DNA of 64,000 nucleotides from positions 17,197,401 through 17,261,400 of the forward strand of contig NC_087249.1 in assembly GCF_037042905.1 (NCBI RefSeq), given 5' to 3'. The stretch is from Lytechinus pictus (lineage: Eukaryota > Echinodermata > Echinoidea > Temnopleuroida > Toxopneustidae). Below the pieces are notes generated by a model. It was not told where the DNA came from and did not search any database. It was given only the letters and a program-made list of their open reading frames with translations. Both the position numbers and the translations under genes were made by a program. Positions 23,177 to 34,858 of the stretch are shown piece by piece. Within the stretch, counting starts at the first letter, position 1, and every line of letters begins with the position of its first letter.

Positions 23177-25034
23177 AATGTCCTCATTTTTATAAGTTTC
23201 AAATTGATACCAAAAAAAAATCGTCAAAAGTAATTTTCTGAAAACTTTTGGATTTACAAAATGAGGATGAGTACTTTCTTTGAGGAAGGAAATCTATACA
23301 TTATTTTTGTACATATAAATATCTGCATTTTTAGTTGTTGCATCTGTCAGTAGAACAGTTAAAACTGGTTATCAATGATGATTAACCAAAATCAGAATAT
23401 CTAGAATTAAACATTCAAATCGGGGCCTTTTTTTTGCCTCTTACAAATAAAAACAATATTCTTATCAATTCGAAGTGAATAAAAGAACTTACAATAGATG
23501 CTGCTCTTCTGCCATTTGCAATATAAGTTCATGAACATTCAAATAATCCGTTTGTCTTTCATGTCAATAAATATATACATGGCATCAGATTTGTTTTGTC
23601 ACTTTTCAATATACATGTTGCCGACAGAAAGAAATATAACAACTTTTAAAAATGGATTTTGATACAAATTTAAGTTTGTGTCCATTTGAACTGACACATG
23701 GAAATCTTTTTTTTTCTTCTTCTTTCAGTTGTTAAAATAAATTCTGTAACAAATTTGGAACTAAGTGCATTTTGGTAAACATGGAAAAAAAAATTGTATT
23801 CCATTTGAATAAGGGAAAGTATAATATATTTCTCTCCGTGCAAACAGAATATTGTTTGATGATACTAGATTGTCTTGCAGAAATTAGTCTTTTCTCTTTT
23901 ATTTCCAAGGTATAACAAAATTTAGTTTGTATTTCCAAAAAGATTTTCCCTTTTGAATTTCTGTAATGAAAACAGCATTGCTCTTTAAAAGCAAGTAGGA
24001 AAATACAGAAAAATAAAAATTTTGAACAAATTGTCCCTAATCGAAATTAGAGAACGGAACAGGGAGAAAACACAATTATTTTGCAAAAACAACCTTTACA
24101 ATTTTTCCCTGATATGTCCATATTTTTTTTCGTATTGGACAAAACATCACATAAATACTTTAAACGCTGATGGTAACATTTCAACATATAAGTCTTTTCT
24201 TTAGATTTGGAAGAAATATTGATTTCCTTTGTTTTTTTTTTTTTTTTTTGGGGGGGGGCTGATAATAATAAAATATGAATAAAGATAACTAAACTGTTTT
24301 TTTTTGTAACAGTTCATTTTGGTTTGAATTACAAGATGGCCAAAAATAGTTTACATCTTGCATTAAATTTTTTTTCTTTATTTTCTTTTTATCATTATTA
24401 TTTTTTTTTTTTGGGGGGAGTGGTTGTTAAAAAAATAATCTGATCATAGGAAAAATTATTTGGTTGAAGCAACTATTAAACTAACAATTTTTTTACTATA
24501 AAACATAATTCCTTTTGAATTTGGAATACTTATACATCCATTTTCCATATTTCTTTTAGATATAAAAACAATTCCAGTTTAAGTATAACTTTTGGAAAAG
24601 AATCTGGAAGGTTAACATGTTGAAAAATACATAGTTATCAAATATTTGAAAATGTGAAACATTTCAGTCAAAACTTTTTCTTGTTTTAAATCTTTTGAAT
24701 TTTATTTTTGTTTTAAATCAGTATTATGTAATATTGTTGCTTTTCCTGTTTTCACTTTGGATTTGTTTAGTCTGCCAAAAGTTATTAAAATAGTATTTTA
24801 TCACATAAGAAAATAATTTGGACTATTTTCTTTCTTTTCAGAAAAAAAATCGTTCTGACTTTTGGTCTTAAAATGTGAGACTGAAAAGTTTCAATATTTT
24901 CTTACAAAACATTGCCATCTTCTTTTCTTCTTGTCTAGTCTTCTGCCCATCATTTGAGAATATAGTGATTGGCAGTTGACATCTGTGGCCATACTTCAGA
25001 TCTTGAAGCAAGTCCATGTAGTTCGTAATGACTG
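23177..25034 (-). other. long non-coding part of the LTR element
   Basis: About 1.86 kb between the ORF stop and the 3' LTR, AT-rich with poly-T/poly-G patches near 24230-24260 and 24400-24418. No frame here resembles RT, RNase H, integrase or envelope. It may be a remnant of deleted pol or a long 3' untranslated region. Confidence 0.7.
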
Positions 25035-26795
25035 TCAGCTTGGGTTGGTACCGAGTGTGTATGAAGACGTACAGGTTTGGAGGTGAGCGCCAGGGTTGAT
25101 GGTACCCTGACCTCCCTTCCAAGAAGAAGGATGATACTCTGCTGTGGAGATCTCAGAGAGAATGAAAGAATCAGAGTTAAAGGTACTCTGATCATTCATC
25201 CACGAAGGAGGGTGAATGCTAGAATGGGGAGAAAAATGTGGAGTCTTGAAGTTAGGGTGATTACTGTAGGTGAAAGGAGACTGGTGAAGGATGAAGTTGG
25301 AGGCATCATCTTCTGTAGGAGACTCAACGATGCTGAAGTCATCTCCCGAGGTAGACTTGAAATTGCGAGAGTCAGCTTCTGTGGAAATCATGCAGACGTT
25401 TGAGTGGATATCTTTCGAGGAAGACCTGGGTTTCTTCTGGTAGTTGGATTGTTTCTTCCCAGTCTTGGACTTTTTCTTACTTGGTCCATCTTTGAATTTT
25501 TTTCTTGGTTGGCAAGATGTTGGGTGTAATAACTTGGTTCGGCAGTCTTTGAAGTCTTCCTGTGGTTGGTATGATGAATGGCTGATCCGGGAAGAAGGCT
25601 GGTTACCATTGCTTGCGTATTGGTTGGGATGACAAAGATTGCAAGTCTTGCAAAAGTTCAAGATGTCTTGGTGCATGAATGGCCAGAATAGCTCAGACTT
25701 GGCTTTCTCCAGGGTCTGATCAATGTCAAGGTGCTCTGCTGACTGATGATCATGGAGAAGTGGCAACATCTCTGGAATGAGATTCCTTGGGATGACCGCT
25801 TGGAAGATCCGTTTCACTTTCTTCCTGTCCATCTTGGATCGATAGAGGATGTCATCTTTAATGCAGAAACGAGGTAGTTGCCATAAGTAACGTCTAATTC
25901 GCGGGTGGTATTGACGAATCTCTTTTGGCGAAAATCTTTGTCCATCAGTTACAGTCTCTCTCAGTTTCCTTATTTCTCCGTCTTTCTTCTGATGTTCGAG
26001 AATTTTCAGTTCGAGGCTGGTGAAGGACTTAGCTGGATGAGGACTTCGTTGGTTGATTGAGATAGGTCTGCTGTCAGTGGTTTTCTCCAGATTGGTTTGG
26101 GTACCTGCAGAGACTGATGAAGGAAGCATGGGTGTGATGACTGAAACAATTGCTGGAGGAGGCTGAAAATTGGTAGGTGTATGTTGCCCGAGTTGGTGCT
26201 CTTGTCTGTTAGAGGGGGCATTCCTCTTGGCTTGGTGTCTTAGAGGGCTCGATGGACTGAGCTGAGGTTGTTGATGTGAGTGCTGGAGTCTCTCTAGCTT
26301 TTCTTCTAGTTTCTCTAGACGAAGGAGGACTTGCTGGAGCACTTCACCTACATTCCTTAAGGCAGCAACCTGAGACTCTTCATCTGGTGATGATTGCGAT
26401 GAAAGGGAGTGGTCTGGTTCGATGAAGGTTGCTTCACTCTTGGAATGCGCATCAAAATGTTTCTGGTTGGTAGAGTTGCTGGATGTCTGGAAGTTGTTCG
26501 GGTTGCCTCTTCCAAAAATCGCAGATAGGACAGTCTTAGCTTCATGGAAGTCTTTCTGTCTAGATTCTGAAAAGCTCTCCCAAACTTGCAAGGCGGAACC
26601 TGCTAGACACGAGGGAAGGAGGACATGTATACGGCTAGGCGCATCAGGTACCATCTCTACGGCGACTTCAAACCGTCTGACCCATTGTCGAAAATCTTGC
26701 CCATCATCTCCTGTGAACGCCTCTGGTAATTCAATGTCAAACATGGTTAAACCTATGTCATCAAATAACTTGACACTGCTGAAAAGGGTAGGCAA
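25035..26795 (-). CDS. Gag-integrase zinc finger fusion ORF of the LTR element
   Basis: A single 586-codon frame. Residues ~18-95 look like a retrotransposon Gag core: MFDIELPEAFTGD, FRQWVRRFEVAVE, then LAGSALQVWESF. Residues ~145-172 form a leucine-rich coiled coil (VLLRLEKLEEKLERL). Residues ~262-392 match the N-terminal zinc-binding (H2C2) domain of Gypsy integrases: H348-x6-H355, W371-P-x-M374, C385-x2-C388. A Lys-rich stretch (~430-457) and a Ser/Pro/His-rich tail follow. Protease, RT, RNase H, CCHC knuckles and the integrase DDE core are absent. The ATG at 26795 opens the frame, and Met18 is an alternative. It may package element RNA and tether it to a partner's integration complex; that role is inferred. 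Confidence 0.85.
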   Translation of the reverse strand: MPTLFSSVKLFDDIGLTMFDIELPEAFTGDDGQDFRQWVRRFEVAVEMVPDAPSRIHVLLPSCLAGSALQVWESFSESRQKDFHEAKTVLSAIFGRGNPNNFQTSSNSTNQKHFDAHSKSEATFIEPDHSLSSQSSPDEESQVAALRNVGEVLQQVLLRLEKLEEKLERLQHSHQQPQLSPSSPLRHQAKRNAPSNRQEHQLGQHTPTNFQPPPAIVSVITPMLPSSVSAGTQTNLEKTTDSRPISINQRSPHPAKSFTSLELKILEHQKKDGEIRKLRETVTDGQRFSPKEIRQYHPRIRRYLWQLPRFCIKDDILYRSKMDRKKVKRIFQAVIPRNLIPEMLPLLHDHQSAEHLDIDQTLEKAKSELFWPFMHQDILNFCKTCNLCHPNQYASNGNQPSSRISHSSYQPQEDFKDCRTKLLHPTSCQPRKKFKDGPSKKKSKTGKKQSNYQKKPRSSSKDIHSNVCMISTEADSRNFKSTSGDDFSIVESPTEDDASNFILHQSPFTYSNHPNFKTPHFSPHSSIHPPSWMNDQSTFNSDSFILSEISTAEYHPSSWKGGQGTINPGAHLQTCTSSYTLGTNPS

Positions 26796-27179
26796 TTAAG
26801 ACTAGAAAATCCCAGAATAATTTCAGAGTGCTGGAGAGGGTTGAGCATATACACATGAAGGAGGATGTGACGTAGTTCTAAACAGCTACAAACATTTCAG
26901 AAAGGACTTCAAAGTTATGGTAGCACAGCTTAAATGGAAGCAAGGCTGAAAATAACTGTTTCATCAAGTTGCAGTTTACAAAACCAACATGAAGAAGGGT
27001 GACTAGTAAAGGCTAACTATGATGAGAATAACAGGATTATACAGGCAAAAGGCTTACCACAGAAATAAGAGCTGGAACTAGCTGAATAGATTGAGTATTG
27101 AACTTGACGAAGGATGCTAGGGTGTAAAAATCTTGAAGAAAGGGCGTGGCAGGCTCGGAGTTTCCTGGGTAAGACAACA
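26796..27179 (-). other. 5' leader of the LTR element
   Basis: About 380 bp between the primer-binding-like site and the Gag ORF with no ORF of note. By analogy with related elements it would hold dimerisation and packaging signals. None can be demonstrated here. Confidence 0.5.
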
Positions 27180-27197
27180 GGACCACCGCTGCTACCA
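27180..27197 (-). other. primer-binding site candidate
   Basis: On the - strand, two bases after the 5' LTR, TGGTAGCAGCGGTGG begins with TGG, the complement of a tRNA 3' CCA end. The primer tRNA was not identified. Confidence 0.6.
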
Positions 27198-27199
27198 GT

Positions 27200-27775
27200 T
27201 GTAGAGTGGCCAAATGTTCAATGATACACCTCACATAACCATTCGTAAAACAAGCAAACTCAAATCATATCAAACAGCCAGAAGCACCAAATAAGAAGGA
27301 CCTAAAATATAATGAAGCTGAACTAAACTCAAAATAAAGATGTTGACAAAATGAAGTCCAGTGATGCTCTAATTTATTGGTCTGCAATCTAGACCTCACA
27401 AGGCATTGCCTTCACAAATTATATATTCAAATGTATTCAAAACATAGTGTCACATGATAAATTCAACCAATAAAGAAAGAAAGAATGGAAGAACCCAGAA
27501 AAGTGGAAGAACCAAGGGTGAAAGGTGAACCAATGAGAATGAGATAGGATGATATGAATGAGGAACAATGTTCTGAATGTAAATGAGAAAATGACAATAG
27601 AAACATGTGGAGATGCATGGAGTTGGAATGGCAATGGAATGATGTGATGTAGAAACTAAGGAATGAGAGAAACAGGTGTGTGACAATGGTATGGAAATAG
27701 AAAGTGAAGAGAAGTATGGAAAGCAAATGGTGAAATAAACAATAAGATTAAATAAGGCAAAATTCAACTCTTACA
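27200..27775 (-). repeat. 5' LTR of the LTR element
   Basis: 576 bp, no difference seen from 22580-23155. It would carry the promoter for - strand transcription. I see no decisive TATA box. Confidence 0.95.
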
Positions 27776-29599
27776 AAATCATTGCTACCTAATTCTAAAT
27801 CAGTTACTAATTTTCCATTTTGTGAAGATAAATGTAAAGAAATGGCTAATGATTTTAATGAACATTTTGTAAACGTTGGTAACCAACTGAACAGTGATAT
27901 TTCTGGAAAGTATGAGTGTATGACTTCTGAAGAATTAAATAGATTAGCATCATGTAATACAGCAAATATTAATTTTATTGTTCCCATTGTCACTGAATCA
28001 GAAGTCTTAAAGGAAATCAATCGTCTTAAGAACAAGAAATCAATTGGAGTAGACGGGATTGATTCTTTCCTATTAAAAACATTTGCACTAGAAATTGTTA
28101 AACCTGTCACCTATTTAATTAACAAATCGATTAACGAAGGGATATTCCCATCCAGATGGAAGATTGCAAAGGTAATTCCCCTGCATAAGAAAGGAGATAA
28201 ACTTGTGGCTAATAATTATAGACCAATCTCTTTACTGACCTGTTTATCGAAAATTATTGAGAAAATTATACAAAAGAATCTAATTCGATTTCTCAGGGAA
28301 AATAACATTTTAACGGATTATCAATCCGGCTTTCGTCCAATGCACTCCACATGTACAGCCCTTACTAAAGTAACAGATGAATGGCTCCATTCAACTGACC
28401 AGGGATTATATACAGGAGCTCTCTTTGTTGACCTCCGTAAGGCGTTCGACTTAGTTGATCATCGAATACTGTTAAAGAAATTGTCTTCTGTAGGTGTTAA
28501 TGGTCATATGCTCAAATGGTTTTACAATTATCTACATAATCGAAAGATGTTTACATCCATAAATAATTGTTATTCTGACGAGTTAGTAGTAACCCACGGC
28601 GTCCCGCAAGGCTCAATTTTGGGCTCCATTTTGTTCCTTATCTACATAAACGATCTGTGCGATGTATTTCAATTTTGTCATCTGCATTTTTATGCAGATG
28701 ATTCAGTTATATATTATTCACATAGAAATCCTAGTACAGTTCAATCAGTAATTAATCGGGAATTAGTTTTTCTTTCAGAATGGATGTCCGAAAACAAGCT
28801 ATTTATCAATTATGACAAGACGGTATCTATGTTGATTGGCAATAACACCATGCTTAATAAACAAGGTCACTTGAACTTGAAAATAGGACATTATGTTATA
28901 AATCAGGTAAATCATATAAAATATTTAGGGATGATCATTGACTCTAAATTGAAATGGAACCTCCACCTAAACGAACTAATCAAGAAAATAGGGAAAATGG
29001 TAAGCTTTTTGGGCAGGTTAAGGCACTCACTAAACGAGTCCTATCTCAATATAATCTATCAATCAATTATTCTCCCTCATTTTGATTACGCTGATACCGT
29101 ATGGCAATCATGTCCAAACATCTTTCTGGACCAACTTCAAAAACTCCAAAATAGGGCTGGGCGCATAATTCTCAGAATAAGTCCCCACACTCACATATCT
29201 ATATTTCAAATTCACGAACTTTTAAATTGGGAAACCCTGAAAACTAGGCGTAAAAAACACATGTATGTAATGTTGTATAAGATTTTTCACGATTTAGCTC
29301 CGAAATATTTACAAAATAATCTCGTTCACAAAGAAAGTATTTATGCCCTAAGAAATGTTGAAAATCTTGTATTGCCAAAACCTAAGACCAACTATTGTAA
29401 GCGGACATTCTCTTATCGTGGATCGAAAATATATAATGAACTCCCACTTAATCTTCGCAGACCCAACACACTCACTTTATTTAAAACTGTAAAACTTTTT
29501 TCAAAGCTGTCTTTAGCAATGTCATTTGGCAGTAATGTTTATCAACCTATGGGCAGAATTCTGTGCAAAAAGGAAGTCGATTTGTTTATTTATAGATGA
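27776..29599 (+). pseudogene. LINE 2 ORF2 part 2: reverse transcriptase and C-terminal domain
   Basis: This continues LINE 2 ORF2 in the same frame after the LTR element; the first ATG in this part (27782) is not a true start. RT blocks in order are KSIGVDGIDSF, VIPLHKKGD, NYRPISLLTC, YQSGFRPMHST, FVDLRKAFDLVDH, GVPQGSILGS and the catalytic FYADDSV. The tail has FDYADTVWQSCP, LQKLQNRAGRI and KIFHDLAPKYL. The frame stays open for ~608 codons to the stop at 29599, with no internal damage. It is inactive only because the N-terminal half is cut off by the insertion. Together the parts have the usual length for a CR1/L2 ORF2. Confidence 0.9.
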
Positions 29600-30359
29600 G
29601 TGAGCACGCATCAAGGGGGGGGGGGTGGGCATTTTTGATACCACAGACTCATTTTCGGTTTCAAATTCGGTTTCAAACGTGACTTAATTTCCGTTTTTAC
29701 TTATCATTCATCATTTTTTAGTGAGCACACTTGAAAACTTAAGAATGAATGCTCTTTGTACTGCAGAAATGTTTTTCTTTCCTAACAATTTTCAGGATCA
29801 GCTAGTTGAATTTGTGGACACATCAGTGGTGGATCCAGAAATTGAAAATGGGAAGGGCCGAGAAATTGGGGGTCGGGAGCCACTAACATTTTCCAATTTT
29901 TACCATAAACCCCTATGATGATCCGTGAAAAAAAATGTGCTCACTCAACCATGAGCATACGTTATCAAATTTTTGTTTGGAGTGGCTAAATGATGGATAG
30001 TAAAACAGAATTAACACCATAAAATTCACCACAAAACAACCTTTGCCCAAGTTTGTAATTACACAATCTGAAAAAAAACGACTCTTGTGACTTTCAAAAA
30101 TTGTCATTTTTAATTTAATCTTTGATTGCTCATGCATGACTAAACCAATCAATTTTATTTTTCTTAAGGAGTTGCTTCATGAGTGTAGAAAGTCACCTAA
30201 GAAATGTTTAATCCCAAAGTTATTCTTTATAAAAGTTACAGCATTTTGATTTAAGGAAGACTTCCTTTTTTTTTTGTTTTGTATAGTTGAATAAAGGAAC
30301 TGATAGATAGAGGGCGCGCGCCACTTAATTTTTTTTTGGCAATCGATTTCAGAGTTTAG
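29600..30359. other. post-LINE intergenic stretch, no gene seen
   Basis: It contains a poly-G run at about 29616 and a diverged GGTGGATCCAGAAATTG repeat at about 29829, related to the poly-G family elsewhere. No exon recognised. Confidence 0.5.
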
Positions 30360-30405
<46 letters not shown>

Positions 30406-30480
30406 CAACAATAATAATGATTATAATGATTATAATAATTATAATATTAATAATGATAATAATACTACTAATACTTATGT
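30360..30480. repeat. (AAT)n microsatellite
   Basis: Interrupted AAT/AATG trinucleotide run of ~120 bp. Confidence 0.9.
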
Positions 30481-30804
30481 TTTTTTTTTACCCAGGGTAG
30501 CCACTTCAGTGAGAAAACTGCTCTACACTGTTAAAAAAAAACTGATTTTACACATAAAAAAAGAAAAGATATTGCAAAAAGCAATAACAGAATCATTCTG
30601 TAAATTCATGAAACAGGAAATTTTTCTGCAATTTAACAGAACAGGTCTGTTTAAAAAAGGGGAAAAGGGTGTTTTATTAAAGGAAATTTGTAAGGTTCTA
30701 TACACGAAATACCAATTTCCTGTAATTTTACATGATCTGGTAAGATTACAGGTGTTCTCGAGACTCTGCTGCAGGAACTTCTTTTATTTTAAGGATACAT
30801 TTTC

Positions 30805-30998
30805 TAACAGTGTACCAGCGGGCCCTGCATAACATAATGTCATTATTACCCTTCTCCAAACTAATTGCTGAGCGCCGAGCAAGAAGGTAGAAGGTCCCAT
30901 TTTTATAAGTCTTTGGTATGGTATGACTCGGCCGAGGATCGAACCCACGACCTCCAGTTAATGAGGCGGACGCTCTACCACTATGCCACCATGCATAT
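30805..30998 (-). mobile_element. tRNA-derived SINE
   Basis: On the - strand the head reads TGGTGGCATAGTGGTAGAGC (A-box region), and the B-box GGGTTCGATCC lies at 30936-30946. The remaining body (ACCATACCAAAG and onward) is not tRNA-like. It is a retroposed element of a different subfamily from the SINEs at 4426 and 48459. It is unlikely to be a functional tRNA because the 3' half does not close an acceptor stem. Confidence 0.75.
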
Positions 30999-31197
30999 AC
31001 ATGTATATGCATCTGTCAGTCTGTAGCAGGCGTTAATGCGGTGGAGAGCTGCTTTGCCCAGTTCTTCGTGAGATTTTTTGTTCGTTTGTATGTTTGATTT
31101 TATTTTTCACCATGCATAACAAAAAATAAATTGACAAAATATGATATTACATTGATAATAATAATACACAGTAGGAGCAGAGTCCCTTAAGCAAGGG

Positions 31198-31288
31198 TTA
31201 GCCTCTTGTCGAGGCCCTGGCGGCTGCTCCCCAAGCGAAGCGAGGGATTTCCTAATTCGCAGCCGCCAGTGCCTCGACAAGAGGCTAA
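31198..31288. repeat. 30-bp inverted repeat hairpin
   Basis: Arms 31198-31227 and 31259-31288 match at 29 of 30 positions as inverted copies, beginning TTAGCCTCTTGTCGAGGC. The 31-base loop contains AGCGAAGCGAGG. A GGCGGATCCATG + poly-G repeat starts directly after (31296-31335). Confidence 0.85.
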
Positions 31289-31295
31289 AGCAAGG

Positions 31296-31400
31296 GCGGA
31301 TCCATGATTTTCCAAAAAGAGGGGGGGGGGGAGCACAATTTTCAGATGAAAATTTGAAAATCAAAAAAGAAAGGGGGGGCACACTTAGGTAAAAGCGGGA
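31296..31400. repeat. poly-G family repeat
   Basis: GGGCGGATCCATGATTTTCC, then a G-run at about 31321-31332, then GAGCACAATTTTC, as in the other members of this family in the window. Confidence 0.6.
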
Positions 31401-31890
31401 TATTTACATTACAAATTTGATTATGGCTCTGGCTCGAGTAACTTCTATAGAAACAAGAATCTTTCTTTGTCCGAACCAAGACTGCTCTTTTAATATGACA
31501 ATCATTAAGATAGTGTTACGTGCATTAAACTAGATTAAGATTTGCATGAAAAGGGAAATAGATAAACTATTTCATGAACAACAACAAAAATGAAAAAAAA
31601 GTTTCACCCTGATATCAATTAAATTGATTTGGACAGAACGATAAAGAAAAATGCAAATAGATAAAAGTTTGTCCACCTAGCTCCCGAAAGAAATAAGCTT
31701 AAGACAATGCAGATCCATCCAATCTTTCTTACCCACTTTCTCCACTCACAATGAGTGGGAATGTGACTGCTTCATTCTTCTAATTCTATCGCCATTTTCC
31801 TTCCGTTTTCTACCTTTCCTAGATATGCAATACTTTTTCTTATATTTTCAAGGGGATCCACATTCCACACCTTAAAAGCATTGCTTTCGG

Positions 31891-31898
31891 TGCTACTA

Positions 31899-31989
<91 letters not shown>

Positions 31990-32033
31990 GCTACTACTGC
32001 TACTACTACTACTACTACTACTCCTACTACTAT

Positions 32034-32105
<72 letters not shown>

Positions 32106-32323
32106 CACTATACTACTACTACCACTACTACTATAATGTACTAGTCTATTTCTATACTATACTACTACTACTACTACTACTGCTACTACTACTACTATAC
32201 TACTACTACCACTACTACTATAATGTACTAGTCTACTTCTATACTATACTACTACTACTACTACTGCTGCTACTACTACTACTACTACCACTACTACTAA
32301 TGTACTAGTCTACTTCTATACTA

Positions 32324-32357
<34 letters not shown>

Positions 32358-32420
32358 GCTACTACTACTACTATACTACTACTACCACTACTACTAATGT
32401 ACTAGTCTACTTCTATACTA

Positions 32421-32488
<68 letters not shown>

Positions 32489-32674
32489 TACTGCTACTAC
32501 CACTACTACTATAATGTACTAGTCTATTTCTATACTATACTACTACTACTACTACTACTACTGCTACTACTACTACTATACTACTACTACCACTACTACT
32601 AATGTACTAGTCTACTTCTATACTATACTACTACTACTACTACTACTATTACTACTACTATACTACTACACTAC
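31891..32674. repeat. (TAC)n array with higher-order structure
   Basis: Nearly 0.8 kb of ACT/CTA trinucleotides, pure for the first ~200 bp. It is then punctuated six times by TAATGTACTAGTCTA followed by TTCTATACTATA (starts near 32133, 32221, 32298, 32395, 32512 and 32600). The higher-order unit is about 77-117 bp. Poly-Tyr and poly-Val frames here are artefacts. Confidence 0.95.
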
Positions 32675-33399
32675 TTTATTTTATTGTATTCTCTCAAATC
32701 AAAATACACATTCACATTCCATAAGCAACTTGTACAAACTATTTGATACATGATTATAAATTATACAATAAATCCATAACAAGTATAATTATACAAATTA
32801 TACATCAAACTTCAAAGATACTGGAAATTAATACCAATGCGTTTCAGCAATTACAAAATGAAATATTAACAAGATGTATGAAATGATAAGAGAAAAAAAA
32901 AGAAAGATAAAAAGTGATGTTCTTCCTCCCACCCCCCCCCCGTCCCCAGGTTAGGAGCACCCTCCCCTTTATGCCTATGATTTCTTCCCTAAGAGAAGCC
33001 TCTTTGCTATCTATTTTCATATTTCGTTTCCAGCTGACTGGAATAGTTTTATAAATTGACTCTATCAAATGAAAATCATTTATGATTAAACCCTGTCTTT
33101 GAAAATACGAAAATGACCTTATGTTCCCATCATAATCCATAATATGTTTCAATCTTTTAATATTAATCTTTTAATCTTTTTTGGTTAAATATGCATTTCC
33201 CTTCAATTCGTACAAATTTATTGTTAAACATCATTATCGTAATCATCGATCATTATCATGTTATCATTGTCGTTTCTATTTATGCTATCATTCAGTTTTA
33301 AAATTATTTTTCGGCGAGAGTGGCCTTGTTTTGCAACTTCCAGGCGACAGTGGCTCAACTCTTTCGCAAGATATAATATGGCAATATAATTCGATTAGC

Positions 33400-34858
33400 T
33401 GTATCTATCTATCTATCTTTACTAGCACTTTCCCAGAGGATATGAAAATTGCAAAAGTAACTCCTATTTATAAGAAGAAAGATAAAACTGCTGTTGAAAA
33501 CTATAGACCTATCAGTGTTTTAAGCATAGTATCCAAAATTCTAGAAAAGGCGGTATGTGTTCAGATCGAAAAATATTTTAAAGAAAATGATATGATTTAC
33601 GAATATCAGTCTGGTTTTCGACATGACTATTCGAATGAGACATGCCTTATTCACTTGACTGATTATCTGAGAACTAATATTTCTAAGGGACAGTTTGTTG
33701 GGATGGTACTCCTAGATCTTCAAAAAGCATTTGATACAGTTAATCATGGCATCTTATTGAAAAAAATTACAAATAATGGGTTTTAACCAGGCTACTGTAG
33801 CATATGGTTCAAATCCTACTTGTCGAGTCGACATCAAGTAGTGGCTATTCGCGATATTCGTTCCAAAATTATGCCTATAACGTGTGGAGTTCCACAGGGA
33901 AGTATTTTAGGCCCAATTCTATTTTCAACTTATATCAATGACATGTCTATTTGTATTTGTATAAAAGCTGACTGTAAATTATTATTGTATGCAGATGATA
34001 ACGTACTACTTTCTTCAAATTCCAACCCAAAATTTGTTGAGGAAACACTTAGCGAACAGCTGTCTATACATGTGTCGATTGGATGACTGATAATAGATTA
34101 TCGTTACACTTAGGCAAAACCGAGAGCATTCTGTTTTGTTCTAAAAGTAATTATAAAACTTCATTTGAATTTGAAGTATCATACAATAATAAGATAATTC
34201 AGAGGAAAGAATCTGTAAAGTATTTAGGCATTGAATTGACTAGATCCCTTTCATTTTCATCTTTAGTAGAATCAATCGTGAAAAGGCGAATGCCCGTTTG
34301 AAATTTCTGTACAGGTATCGAAGTTGTTTGGATAAAAAAGCAAGGCGTATTCTCTGTTTTGCTCTTATTCAGAGTTTATTTGACTATGCTAACCCTGCTT
34401 GGTTTAGTGGCATAAGCGAACTCGATAAAAAGAAGTTGAAAATTATACAGAATAAAATGGTTAGATTCATTAACTGTTCTGGTCCCAGAACCCATGTTGG
34501 CTACACCGAACTCTCTGGAGCAGGTTTTCTTGAAGTCAACAAAAGATCAAAACAGCTTATTTTGCACCACGTGCATAAAATCTATCACAATAGATCGAAT
34601 CGTTACATTGGATCAAACTTTAATCTAGTTACCGAATTACATAACTATAATACAAGAAACAGCCATTTCAACTTTTGCTTACCAGAAAGGGTAGGTAGTA
34701 TTGTTAACTCCTTTTATTACAATGCTATAAAACATTGGAATTCCCTTCCCAATGATATAAAGGAAATAGGAAACTTTTTGCATTTTAAGAGGAAATTGAA
34801 AGAATATCTTTCACTTGAGAGTCAAAGAGAAGATGCAAATGATATGTTATACGGTTGA
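33400..34858 (+). pseudogene. LINE 3 ORF2 remnant (reverse transcriptase)
   Basis: RT blocks lie in order but in several frames: IAKVTPIYKKKD, NYRPISVLSIVSKILEK, YQSGFRHDYSNE, MVLLDLQKAFDTVNH; then after a stop at 33786, GVPQGSILGPILFSTYIND and YADDNVLL; then after breaks at 34086 and 34301, the tail FDYANPAWF, LKIIQNKMVRF and HWNSLPNDIKE, to a stop at 34858. At least three frame breaks make it inactive. Confidence 0.9.

Larger units (their letters stand above)
22580..27775 (-). mobile_element. non-autonomous Gypsy-like LTR retrotransposon, 5196 bp
   Basis: Two 576-bp direct repeats (22580-23155 and 27200-27775) with TG...CA ends are the LTRs. Line-by-line comparison shows no difference, so insertion was recent. 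The element is transcribed on the - strand: 5' LTR at 27775-27200, primer-binding-like site, ~400-bp leader, one 586-codon ORF (26795-25035), ~1.9 kb without convincing ORFs, purine tract, 3' LTR at 23155-22580. No protease, RT, RNase H or integrase core is present. It interrupts ORF2 of LINE 2 with a 4-bp AAAT duplication. Mobility must depend on proteins from another element. Confidence 0.92.
20200..29600 (+). mobile_element. LINE 2: CR1/L2-type non-LTR retrotransposon, split by an LTR element
   Basis: The order on the + strand is ORF1 (to 20915), then ORF2 with PHD finger and endonuclease (21178-22579), then reverse transcriptase and tail (27776-29599). A 5.2-kb LTR element at 22580-27775 separates the two ORF2 parts. 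Leaving out the LTR element and one copy of the 4-bp target duplication brings the ORF2 frame back into register with no stop. The 5' end seems truncated near 20205, where ORF1 starts within its coiled coil. The 3' end is unclear after the ORF2 stop. Confidence 0.85.

Noticed and set aside
31881..32144. Poly-Tyr / poly-Val frames
   Set aside because: Trinucleotide array artefact.
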